A stretch of 16,876 nt of DNA from Firmicutes bacterium UBA4049 (GTDB taxonomy: Bacteria > Bacillota > Desulfotomaculia > Desulfotomaculales > Nap2-2B). Both the position numbers and the translations under genes were made by a program. Position 1 is the first letter of the stretch. The number at the start of each line of letters is the position of its first letter. The notes beneath the pieces are model-generated. The model had not been told where the DNA came from. It saw only the letters and a program-made list of their open reading frames with translations, and ran no database searches. The stretch is from the NCBI GenBank assembly GCA_002382755.1, contig DFZT01000002.1, forward strand, positions 1 to 16,876, in the 5' to 3' direction. Positions 7,322 to 15,700 of this stretch are shown here, piece after piece.

Positions 7322-7912
7322 CTACCTTTTTGACGTCCCGGGCAGTGAAAAAGTTCCCAGGATAACCTCCGCCTTTCGTTTGAAAGCCGCCCTGGAGCGG
7401 CTTAGACGGGATTTTACAGTTCCTGCGGAACATTTCAGAGCAGATGCAATTTCCTCATATGATAGACCCTGAACCTCCCGCATGATCAGCACCAGCCTGT
7501 ATTCATCCGGAAGGGCGTTTAAACATTCCTGAACAGCTTCCTTTAACTCAAGCTGTTCAAGTTTGTTCTCCGGGCAATCGGCTTCTGTTTCGGAAAAAGG
7601 CAGCCCGCCCGAAGAAGCGGCAATTTCATCCAAAGATATTTTAGGGCGCCTGTTTTTTTTGCGTAACTCGTCACGGCAAATATTGACCGCAATATGGTAA
7701 ATCCAGGTGGAGAAACTGCATTTCCGGTGAAAGTCAGACAGGGAATGATATACTCTAATAAAAGTCTCCTGCGCCAGGTCGCCGGCATCGGTCCAATTTC
7801 CCACCATCCGGTAGGCCAAGGAGATTACTTTATTTTCGTATCGGTGAACAAGTTCTTCGAAGGCGCTTAAATCTCCTGACTTGCTTCTGATTACTAAATC
7901 GTCATCATCCAG
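7322..7912 (-). CDS. ECF-type RNA polymerase sigma factor (CTG start)
   Basis: A group 4 (SigW-like) sigma factor of 196 residues from the proposed start. Region 2 holds SGDLSAFEELVHRYENKVIS followed by NWTDAGDLAQETFIRVYHSL and the FSTWIYHIAVNICRDELR helix. Region 4 holds LPDEYRLVLIMREVQGLSYE and the helix-turn-helix IASALKCSAGTVKSRLSRSR. The first possible standard start is TTG 7819, which would cut off region 2.1. The reading frame is open from a TGA at 7921-7919, and the only sensible codon is CTG at 7912-7910. It has GGGAG (7926-7922) 9 bases ahead and gives the family-like N-terminus (M)DDDDLVIRSKSGD. The 13-base gap to the anti-sigma gene indicates a sigma/anti-sigma operon. The function is secure; the start codon is inference. 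Confidence 0.85.
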   Translation of the reverse strand: MDDDDLVIRSKSGDLSAFEELVHRYENKVISLAYRMVGNWTDAGDLAQETFIRVYHSLSDFHRKCSFSTWIYHIAVNICRDELRKKNRRPKISLDEIAASSGGLPFSETEADCPENKLEQLELKEAVQECLNALPDEYRLVLIMREVQGLSYEEIASALKCSAGTVKSRLSRSRAAFKRKAEVILGTFSLPGTSKR

Positions 7913-7950
7913 CCCGATTCACTCCCGTTAAGAAAAACGCCAAACAATCC

Positions 7951-7979
7951 TTTATAGAATCGTTTTCATGTCTTAACAA
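7951..7979 (-). promoter_or_regulatory. Promoter of the sigma/anti-sigma unit
   Basis: On the minus strand TTGTTA (7979-7974) and TATAAA (7956-7951) are 17 bases apart, a good housekeeping-type promoter. The expected transcript start near 7945 gives a leader of about 30 bases to the CTG start. Its -35 box overlaps that of the addB promoter. Confidence 0.55.
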
Positions 7980-8001
7980 TAAAACTTTATTACTGTATAA
8001 T
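7973..8001 (+). promoter_or_regulatory. addB promoter
   Basis: TTAACA (7973-7978) and a perfect TATAAT (7996-8001) are separated by exactly 17 bases, a strong sigma-A-type promoter facing addB. The expected transcript start near 8008 leaves about 60 bases of leader. The -35 box shares five bases with the oppositely oriented -35 of the sigma-factor promoter. Confidence 0.7.
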
Positions 8002-8067
8002 CAAGTTAGTTTTGACTTTTCCAGGAACAGGGAAAAGCTTTTCAAGTGTTCAGGTGGTTTTTAAAGC

Positions 8068-11000
8068 ATGAGTTTGAGATTTATTTTAGGGCGGGCCGGA
8101 ACAGGCAAAACATATACCTGTTTAAAAGAGATACAGGATCAGATCAATAAAGAGCCCGATAATTCTTTTCCTCTTCTATTACTTGTGCCGGAACAGGTTA
8201 CCTTTCAGATGGAAGTTTCCCTGCTTGCCGGCTTAAAAGGCACATACAGGGCTCAGGCGCTCAGCTTCCGCCGGCTGGCCTGGCATATATTAAGTGAAAC
8301 AGGCGGGATATCCCGTATTCCTGTCAGTGAACTTGGGAAACAAATGATCCTCCGCAAGCTTCTGATGGAGAAGCGCAAAGAGTTAAACGTCTTTCAACAA
8401 TTAACCAATTATCCCGGGTTTATTCAAAACCTTTCGGAGGCTATTTCCGAGGCAAAACAGTATGGTCTGAAAGGAACGCATTTGTCTGATTTGACAGCCT
8501 GTTTTGCTGAAAAAGAAAGCATCCTTTCCGGTAAGTTGAAAGACCTCGCCCTGTTGCTGTCCTGTTATGACAGTTATCTTGGGGAACGGTATTTAGACCC
8601 CGACTGCTACCTGGATTTGCTTGCCGGGAAAATTGGTTTTTCCCGTTTTGCGCAGGGGAGCGAGGTCTGGATTGATTGTTTTGCGGGCTTCAATTCTCAG
8701 GAATACAAGGTGATCGGTGAGTTGCTTAAAGCTGCCCGAAGGGTCAGCGTCACGCTCTGCCTGGACGGCCGGGTGGCAGCAGACGCTCTGGAGGAAAACG
8801 ATGTTTTTTACCCCGCGCTGGAGGTTCTTGAAAAAATAAAGGCAATTGCCGGCCAATATGGAATTGCTGTGGAACCGCCTCTCCGCCTGGATAACGAGCT
8901 GCCGCCCCGCTTTAAGGATACTCCCTGTCTGGCGCATCTTGAAAAATGTTTCTTTGCTCAGGCTGGCGGGCAGGCCGATGACCGGGCTGAAGGCGTAAAA
9001 CTGGTTGCCGCGGCTAACCGCCATGCTGAAGTTGAAGGCGCCGCCCGTGAGATAATCCATCTTTGCCGGGAGAAAGGTTACCGGCGGAAAGATATTTCGG
9101 TTGTCCTGCGCAAAGTTGAGACATACCGTCCTTTAATAGACACAGTTTTTAGCGATTATGGAATTCCTTTCTTTATTGACGTTAAACGCGAGGTTGGGCA
9201 TCATCCTTTGGTGGCCTTGATTAAGGCGGCGCTGGAGGTCCTTACAACCGGGTGGAATTACGATTCCGTATTCGGTTATTTAAAAACCGGCCTTACATCT
9301 GTCAGCCAGGATGACATTGATATACTGGAAAATTATGTGCTTGCCCATGGAATTAAAGGTTCGCGGTGGACAGATTCCGAAGACTGGCAGTATGTACGCA
9401 GATATACGGCTGGCGGGGAAGAAATTGCTGATTCCGCGGAAACGAATAAACTGGCCGAAATAAACCGGATCAGGCGGGCGGCGGTAAGGGAAATTGCCGG
9501 TTTTCAGGCTGCCGTTGCTCAATCCTCCACGGTTAGGGAAATAACAACTGCATTGTTTGAATTAATTACCGGCCTCAATGTGTTTGAACAACTAAACCTT
9601 TTTTCCGGGAAGGCAAGGAAGGATGGCAGCCCGGACGCAGCACAGGAACATACGCAGATCTGGAATGCAATGATAGAACTTTTTGACCAGCTTGTAGAAA
9701 CTCTTGGCGACGAACGTGTTACAATCGGGGATTATCTAAAGATAATCCTGACGGGGCTGGAAGGAATCCGTTTGGGGCTGATTCCTCCCGGGTTGGATCA
9801 GGTCTTGATCGCTTCCCTGGAACGTTCACGAAACCCAAATGTTAAAGCCTGTTTCGTTCTGGGTGTTAACGATGGTCTTTTGCCCGCACGCAGCGAACAA
9901 AAAGGTTTATTTACTGATTTTGAGCGGGAAAATATAGAAGCGGCCGGGGTTCTCTTGAGTCCCTCGGGGCGCAGGCTCCTTTTCAATGAACAGTTTCTTG
10001 TTTACATTGCCCTTACAAGAAGCAGCGAATTTTTATGGGTCAGCTATGCTTTATCCGATCAGGAAGGGTATGCCCTGGCTCCTTCGCCGGTAATTCAGCG
10101 GTTGAAAAAGATATTTCCGGGCCTCGCGGAAGTTTTTCTGCCCGTTTACCCGCCGGGCGGCGAAGATGGGGATCTGCACTATGTGGCCGGTGCAGAGCGA
10201 ACCCTGACTTACCTGGCGGTACAGCTAAGAGAATGCAGGTCTTCAGGCAACCTTGAGCCTCTTTGGCGCTCGGTTTACAACTGGTTTATCAAACAGCCTC
10301 TTTACAGAGACAGGTGTGAGAATGCTTTTTCAGGATTGTTTTATAAAAATAACGAAGGACCGCTGAAGAAAGAATTAAGCCTCTCTCTGTTCGGCAACCC
10401 TTTAGTGACCGGCGTATCAAGGTTGGAACGTTATTACTCCTGTCCTTTCGCCCATTTTTTAACTTACGGGTTAAAATTGAAAGAAAGGGCTGTTTTTAAA
10501 CTGGAAAGGCCTGATCTGGGAGAGTTTTACCATACCTGCCTTAAACTTCTTGTTGAGAAATCACTTCAAGGCAAACAGGACTTAAAGAACCTGGACAGTG
10601 AGCAGTGCAAACAAATTGCAGGCGGGATAGTTTCCGAGGTCGCTCCTACGCTAAGGGATGAAATACTTTTAAGTTCTTCGCGCTACCGCTATTTAACCAC
10701 CCGCCTTCAAAGAACTGTGGAAAGGGCGATTTATTCCCTTTCCATGCACGCCGGCCGGAGCGCTTTTAAACCTGCCGCCGCGGAGATATCCTTTGGCCGG
10801 CTTGGGCAATTTCCTGCCCTTGAACTGCCTGTTTCCGGGGATTTAAAAATGGAACTCCACGGACGGATTGACCGGATAGACACTGCCGAATGGGGAACCA
10901 GTCACTACTTGCGTGTGGTTGACTACAAATCAAGTCCTGTCGATCTGAACCTTGTTAAAATTTTTTGCGGGCTTCAGCTTCAGCTTTTAATTTACCTCGA

Positions 11001-11520
11001 TGCGGCGATTCACTTTGCGGGCTGCCTGATTGGCGTCGAGGCTTTGCCGGCGGGAGCCTTCTACTTTAATGTATCTGATCCTGTAACAGCTGTTTCCAAA
11101 CGGCCGGAGCCGGGAGAAATTGAAACACTGACAGCAAAAAAACTGAAAATGAGGGGTTTAGTCCTGGCCGAACCCGGTGTAATCCAGTTGATGGACAACC
11201 AGGTAAAGGGTTTGTCAGATCTTATTCCCGCCGGTCTCAAAAAAGACGGAGGCCTTTACAATAGCCCAAGTTTGGTTACTATAAAACAACTGACTGCCCT
11301 GCGCGATTTTTTAAGAAAACTTGCTGCGGCTGCCGGGAAAAAAATCCTGGGCGGCTCGGCGGAAATAAAACCTTACCGTTATAAAACCCAGACGGCCTGC
11401 GCCTATTGCGAATACAAGCCGGTCTGCTTATTTGATCCTTTATTGCCTGAAAACAAATACCGGTGGATCCCGGCTCTTGCCAGAGAATATATCTGGAAAC
11501 TATTGAGTAAAGGAAGCTAA
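8068..11520 (+). CDS. addB: ATP-dependent helicase/nuclease subunit B
   Basis: One subunit of AddAB, the Firmicute counterpart of RecBCD, which unwinds and degrades double-strand DNA ends and recognises Chi. The 1150 residues match AddB length. The N-terminus has the P-loop GRAGTGKT at 8-15. The C-terminal nuclease domain has GRIDRID and VVDYKSS with Asp952 and Lys954. The iron-sulfur cysteines follow the AddB pattern: Cys792 (YSCPFAHF), then Cys1111-x2-Cys1114-x5-Cys1120 (CAYCEYKPVC), which staple the nuclease domain. ATG 8068 has AGGTGG at 8052-8057. It is preceded by a strong promoter and is divergent from the sigma-factor gene. Unusually, its partner addA does not follow directly but 1.2 kb downstream. 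Confidence 0.95.
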   Translation: MSLRFILGRAGTGKTYTCLKEIQDQINKEPDNSFPLLLLVPEQVTFQMEVSLLAGLKGTYRAQALSFRRLAWHILSETGGISRIPVSELGKQMILRKLLMEKRKELNVFQQLTNYPGFIQNLSEAISEAKQYGLKGTHLSDLTACFAEKESILSGKLKDLALLLSCYDSYLGERYLDPDCYLDLLAGKIGFSRFAQGSEVWIDCFAGFNSQEYKVIGELLKAARRVSVTLCLDGRVAADALEENDVFYPALEVLEKIKAIAGQYGIAVEPPLRLDNELPPRFKDTPCLAHLEKCFFAQAGGQADDRAEGVKLVAAANRHAEVEGAAREIIHLCREKGYRRKDISVVLRKVETYRPLIDTVFSDYGIPFFIDVKREVGHHPLVALIKAALEVLTTGWNYDSVFGYLKTGLTSVSQDDIDILENYVLAHGIKGSRWTDSEDWQYVRRYTAGGEEIADSAETNKLAEINRIRRAAVREIAGFQAAVAQSSTVREITTALFELITGLNVFEQLNLFSGKARKDGSPDAAQEHTQIWNAMIELFDQLVETLGDERVTIGDYLKIILTGLEGIRLGLIPPGLDQVLIASLERSRNPNVKACFVLGVNDGLLPARSEQKGLFTDFERENIEAAGVLLSPSGRRLLFNEQFLVYIALTRSSEFLWVSYALSDQEGYALAPSPVIQRLKKIFPGLAEVFLPVYPPGGEDGDLHYVAGAERTLTYLAVQLRECRSSGNLEPLWRSVYNWFIKQPLYRDRCENAFSGLFYKNNEGPLKKELSLSLFGNPLVTGVSRLERYYSCPFAHFLTYGLKLKERAVFKLERPDLGEFYHTCLKLLVEKSLQGKQDLKNLDSEQCKQIAGGIVSEVAPTLRDEILLSSSRYRYLTTRLQRTVERAIYSLSMHAGRSAFKPAAAEISFGRLGQFPALELPVSGDLKMELHGRIDRIDTAEWGTSHYLRVVDYKSSPVDLNLVKIFCGLQLQLLIYLDAAIHFAGCLIGVEALPAGAFYFNVSDPVTAVSKRPEPGEIETLTAKKLKMRGLVLAEPGVIQLMDNQVKGLSDLIPAGLKKDGGLYNSPSLVTIKQLTALRDFLRKLAAAAGKKILGGSAEIKPYRYKTQTACAYCEYKPVCLFDPLLPENKYRWIPALAREYIWKLLSKGS

Positions 11521-11522
11521 AA

Positions 11523-11630
11523 ATGGGTCAGATCTTAAAACCTTCGCCCCTCATTAAATGGGCGGGAGGTAAAGGCCGGCTTATTTCTCAGATCGAGCCT
11601 TTTCTTCCCAGGCACCCGATAAAACTTTAA
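11523..11630 (+). pseudogene. Truncated Dam-type DNA adenine methyltransferase remnant
   Basis: A 35-codon ORF two bases after the addB stop. It reads as the N-terminus of D12-class (Dam/DpnII-like) N6-adenine DNA methyltransferases: PLIKWAGGKGRLISQIEPFL at residues 10-29 is the family's opening SAM-binding motif (usually P[FL]xKWAGGKxxL). It keeps a good ribosome binding site (AGGAAG at 11511-11516, 6 bases before ATG). Matching sequence ends after about residue 30 and the frame stops at 11628-11630. No later methylase motif such as DPPY is found in the following 80 bases or in the next gene. I read it as a gene truncated by deletion or replacement downstream of addB. A translated short peptide cannot be excluded. 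Confidence 0.72.
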
Positions 11631-11650
11631 GAGTTGTCCGCCAGGCTCTG

Positions 11651-11676
11651 GCTTTTGCTGTCTGAACAGCCAAAGC
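11651..11676. other. Hairpin after the methylase remnant
   Basis: GCTTT-T-GCTGT, a CTGA loop, then ACAGC-C-AAAGC: two five-base stems separated by one mismatch. It sits in the gap between the methylase remnant and the 322-residue gene. No T-run follows on either strand, so it is not a clear intrinsic terminator. It may limit read-through from addB or mark the scar of the deletion. Confidence 0.4.
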
Positions 11677-11715
11677 TGCGATAGTTAAAATAAAATTAGG
11701 AAAGGAAGATATCCA

Positions 11716-12684
11716 ATGTCAGTTGTTAAATGGATGTGCGCTCCTTCACGGATTAGTGAATCAGTTGCTTTATCAGACCGGCTTGACCGGCTTTTTGACG
11801 GTTCTACGGTTTTCGAGAACGCCCAGCCGTTAACTGTCCGGGTACGCGGCGTGATGATCCTTGAAAAATATGATTGGCTGCCCTGGGATAAAAACGACGT
11901 CGCCATAGTTACTACATCGCAGTTTGGAAATGAACCGCCTGTTCAACGCCTCCATTTTTTGCAGCAAAATGTTGAGAAGGGCTGGCAGGGAGATTTCTTC
12001 AATGATGTAGTTCTGACAATTCGGGATTTTAATGTGGAAAAAAATATGTTAACCCTCAGAATCCAGGTCTATGATATGGATGGCATTGATCAGGGCTTTA
12101 TTGAGTCGGTTAACAATGTGTCTAAAAGCGTCGCCGTAACTTTCCCTCACCTTTCGCCATATGCGGCTTCCGTTTCTTTTGCATCCTCAGCGCTTTTAAA
12201 ACTGGTTGAAAATATCAACAACCATGATCAAATAATTGACGAGCGTTTGACGTTGGAAGTAGTAGAACCGGAAAAAGGACATAAGCTACTGCAGCCCGGC
12301 TATTTTGTTTGTTTTAATAAACCTGTCGGTGAAGGATTGTCGCTGAACAACAACCTGACTGTTTTGAACCCCGATCAGACTGTTTTCGAAGGAGCCAGTT
12401 ACGCCGTGCTGGAAGTTGAACGGGAATATCACGGCCAGCCTTTACTGGAAATTGACCAGAAAGCCGCCAAGCTGATCGCCGAGCTTAACGGCAAGGGCCA
12501 AAGCGGAAAGGCGGCGCTGGATTTTTTAAGGGATACCATAGATTATTACAGCAAATTTAAAAAGTTGGAACGTATTCGTGAACTGAAGGGTAAAGAGAAA
12601 TTGACCGATCCGGAGCGGAAACTTCTTCAGGAGCTTGCCGGTGATACGGAACTGGCGCCTTTTTTAGCCGGTATCATCAATTAA
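11716..12684 (+). CDS. Unrecognised protein with C2-like N-terminal half
   Basis: A 322-residue soluble-looking protein, without signal peptide or membrane helix, that I do not recognise as a named family. Residues about 38-130 have the rhythm of a C2 domain: LTVRVRGVMILEKYDWLPWD then DVAIVTTSQFG, and later MLTLRIQVYDMDGIDQGFIE. In C2 domains these correspond to strand-loop1-strand and the loop-3 DxD region that binds calcium; Asp58/Asp61 and Asp120/Asp122/Asp125 would be candidate ligands. The middle (about 145-245) is mixed strand/helix and the last 80 residues are charged and helical. ATG 11716 is preceded by GGAAAGGAAG. TAAAAT boxes near 11686-11696 with TGAACA (11663-11668) upstream could be a weak promoter. 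It sits between addB and addA, where no gene is usually found. The C2 call is inference. Confidence 0.6.
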   Translation: MSVVKWMCAPSRISESVALSDRLDRLFDGSTVFENAQPLTVRVRGVMILEKYDWLPWDKNDVAIVTTSQFGNEPPVQRLHFLQQNVEKGWQGDFFNDVVLTIRDFNVEKNMLTLRIQVYDMDGIDQGFIESVNNVSKSVAVTFPHLSPYAASVSFASSALLKLVENINNHDQIIDERLTLEVVEPEKGHKLLQPGYFVCFNKPVGEGLSLNNNLTVLNPDQTVFEGASYAVLEVEREYHGQPLLEIDQKAAKLIAELNGKGQSGKAALDFLRDTIDYYSKFKKLERIRELKGKEKLTDPERKLLQELAGDTELAPFLAGIIN

Positions 12685-12707
12685 GTTGTAAAAATAAGTT
12701 GTAAAAA
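12682..12707 (+). repeat. 13-bp tandem duplication before addA
   Basis: TAAGTTGTAAAAA occurs twice, perfectly and directly adjacent (12682-12694 and 12695-12707). The first copy begins with the stop codon of the 322-residue gene, and the second runs into the addA ribosome binding site AAGGGG. The duplication therefore sets the distance between the two genes. Confidence 0.85.
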
Positions 12708-12720
12708 GGGGATATGCAGT

Positions 12721-15700
12721 TTGTCCGCCGGTATTAACTGGACTGAAGAGCAAAAACTTGCTATAAATACAACCGGCTGCAATATACTGGTTTCGGCCTC
12801 GGCCGGGACAGGTAAAACTTCGGTCTTAGTCGGACGGATTATCAATCTGGTTACCAATCCGGAAAACCCCGTTGATCTGGACCGCCTGCTGGTCGTCACA
12901 TTTACAAATGCCGCCGCTGCCGAGATGCGCGGCAGAATAAGCCAGGCATTGGCTGACGAGCTTGACAGGAAGCCTTTTTCTCGGCGTCTGCGGCGTCAGC
13001 TGCAGTTGCTCAACAGAGCTTCAATAGGCACCATCCATTCCTTTTGCCTTGATCTGATCAGGCAAAACTTCTTTAGAATAGGGCTTGATCCTGAAATACG
13101 CGTGCTTGGGGAGGATGAGGCAGCTCTGCTAAGGGCGGCAACCTGCGATGAGTTGTTTGAATTACGCTATGATCGCCAGGAAAATTCGACCTTTATCGAT
13201 CTGGTCGACTGCTACGGAGGTTCACGGGATGATAGTGAGCTTCAGGATTTGGTAATCCGCCTGTACGATTTTGCCAGGAGCACACCCGGCCCGCGGCAAT
13301 GGCTGGAATCAGCCGCAAAAAGCTTTTGTCCTTCTGCGTATTCCGATCTGGAAAACCTCCCCTGGATAAATGTTTTAAAAAAATATCTGTCCTGCCGCCT
13401 TAAAACAATTCTTCAGCTTGCGGCAAGAGCGTCAGAATTAAGCTTGAAGAAAGACGGCCCTCACGTGTATTTCGACGCCTTGCAGGATGATTTAGATAAA
13501 ATTAATAAACTTATCCGCTGCTGCAGCCTTTCTTGGAGAGAGCTGCACGAGGCTTTTCAGGAGATTCGCTTCCTGCCTTTCAGTCGCGCCGGCAAGGATG
13601 TCAGTGAGGAATTGAAGAAACAGGTCCAAGTTTTGCGGGAGAGTGTGAAAAGAAATTTAAAGAGTTTGGCCGAGGAGTTCTTCTCACGGAAACCGGGCGA
13701 ATATTTTTCCGAACTGGAAACTGTAGCTCCTTTGGTCGGCGAGCTGGTTGAACTGGTTTTGGATTTCGATAAAATGTTCCGGCAGGTTAAAAAAGCACAG
13801 AGTGTTGTTGACTTTAGCGACCTGGAGCAGTATGCCCTCCAAATTTTAAGCTCTCAGGCTGATCAGCCGGGAGATCTGATTCCCTCTGAAGCTGCCCGGA
13901 AGCTGCAGGAGCGTTATGACTATGTGCTGGTAGACGAGTACCAGGATATCAATGAGGTCCAGGACGCTATTTTAAGTCTGGTTTCCCGTCAGGACGGCGG
14001 AGAATCAAATCTGTTTATGGTCGGCGATGTAAAACAGAGCATATACAGATTCAGGCTGGCTGAACCAGGGCTTTTTCAGACCCGGCAAAATTCATTTATA
14101 TCTTTAGAAAGCCCGACTGAGCAGTTGAAAAACTATAATCCGGGGGTAACCTTCTGCTTAACAAATAACATGCGGAGTACAAAGAACATAATTGATGGCG
14201 TAAACTTTATTTTTACGCTGTTGATGACACCAGGGATCGGGGAAATCGATTACAGTAAAAGCCCGCTCAAATTTAGCACAGACCGTCCGCCTGAAAAGTT
14301 AAAAACGTTTTTTTCGAACGACGCTATAGAATTTCATTTGATTAATTCCAACCGCAGTTCCGTTGAACCGCCTGAAGACGAAGATTTACTGGAAACAAAC
14401 GGGGAAAGCCCTGCCGGGGAATCCTTTGAGGGATTTGAGGGATTTGAGGGATTTGAAGTAATGCAGATTGAAGCAAGGTATGTTGCCGGCAGGATTAAGG
14501 AAATTATCGCTGAGGCAAGACGGGAAGGAAAAAATTTATCATACAGAGATATGGCTGTTCTGATGCGAAGTACCGTTCAGACAGCGGGAATATTCCTTGA
14601 AGAATTTAACGCGGCCGGTATTCCGGCCTATGCAGAGTCGGCCACAGGTTATTTCCAGGCATCCGAAGTAAAGACAATTATCTCCCTGCTTTCTATAATA
14701 GATAACCCAAGGCAGGATATACCTTTAGCCGGTGTTTTAAGATCCCCTCTTGCCGGAATCGGGGTTGATGGAATGGCTAAAATACGCCTTTGCCAGAAAG
14801 AAGGCGATTTTTACGACGCCGTGTTGACAGCCGCCGGTATGCCTTCCGGCGAATTAACCGGCAGGCTGGCCGATTTTATATCCATGCTTGAACACTGGCG
14901 CACCATGTCGCGCCAGTGCCGTCTGCCCGATCTAATCCATGATATATACCGGAAAACGGGGTACTACGATTATGCCGGCGGACTGCCGGGGGGAGACCAG
15001 CGCCAGGCTAACCTGCGTGCGCTTTATGACAGAGCCTGCCAGTATGAAGGAACTGTTTTTCGGGGGTTATACAGTTTTCTTAAATATATTGAGCGTCTCC
15101 AGCAGAACAACCGCGATCTTGGTTCGGCTAGAGTGCTTGGAGAAAACGAAGATGTAGTAAGAATAATGAGCATACACAAAAGCAAGGGCCTGGAGTTTCC
15201 CGTCGTATTCCTGGCAGGTTTGAACAGGCCCTTTAATTTCCAGGATTTGAACAGGAATATCCTTCTTCATAAGAAACTCGGCATCGGCCCGCAGATCGTC
15301 AACGTAGCCGGCCGGTACAGTTACCCCACATTGCCAAAACTGGCCTTGAAAGCAGCCCTTAAAATGGAAACCATAGCCGAGGAACTGCGTATCCTGTATG
15401 TTGCTATGACACGCGCCCGTGAAAAGCTTATTTTAATTGGCAGTGTCGCCAATCTCCAAAAAGAGGTTTTAAAATGGTCCAACGTTGTTGATTTTAAGGA
15501 AAAACAGGCTTTTGAACCATATTTGATTTCCGCCGGGTCTTTTCTTGATCTGCTGGGAGTTGCCCTAATCAGGCGCCATGATGCGGAAAATCTTCGTCAA
15601 GCTGCGGGCCTTAACCTGGATTTGAATACTTTTAACGATATCTCCCGCTGGGAAGTAAAAATTAGCAGCGGTGATTATAATACACCGGCGGCGGAAGAGG

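Noticed and set aside
7913..7990. ECF-type autoregulatory promoter (GAAAC...CGT) before the sigma gene
   Set aside because: A GAAAAC is present, but the nearest CGT element lies more than 20 bases away, too far for the usual spacing; the housekeeping-type boxes fit better.
8593..9060. 155-codon minus-strand ORF opposite addB
   Set aside because: Lies wholly within addB and has no recognisable motif or convincing ribosome binding site.
11615..11668. Continuation of the methylase in another frame
   Set aside because: The +1 frame reads a further 17 codons or so before a stop, but shows no methylase motif.
12714..12737. Short ORF starting at ATG 12714 as a leader peptide for addA
   Set aside because: It is only seven codons, and its overlap with the addA start looks incidental; the SD is better spaced for TTG 12721.
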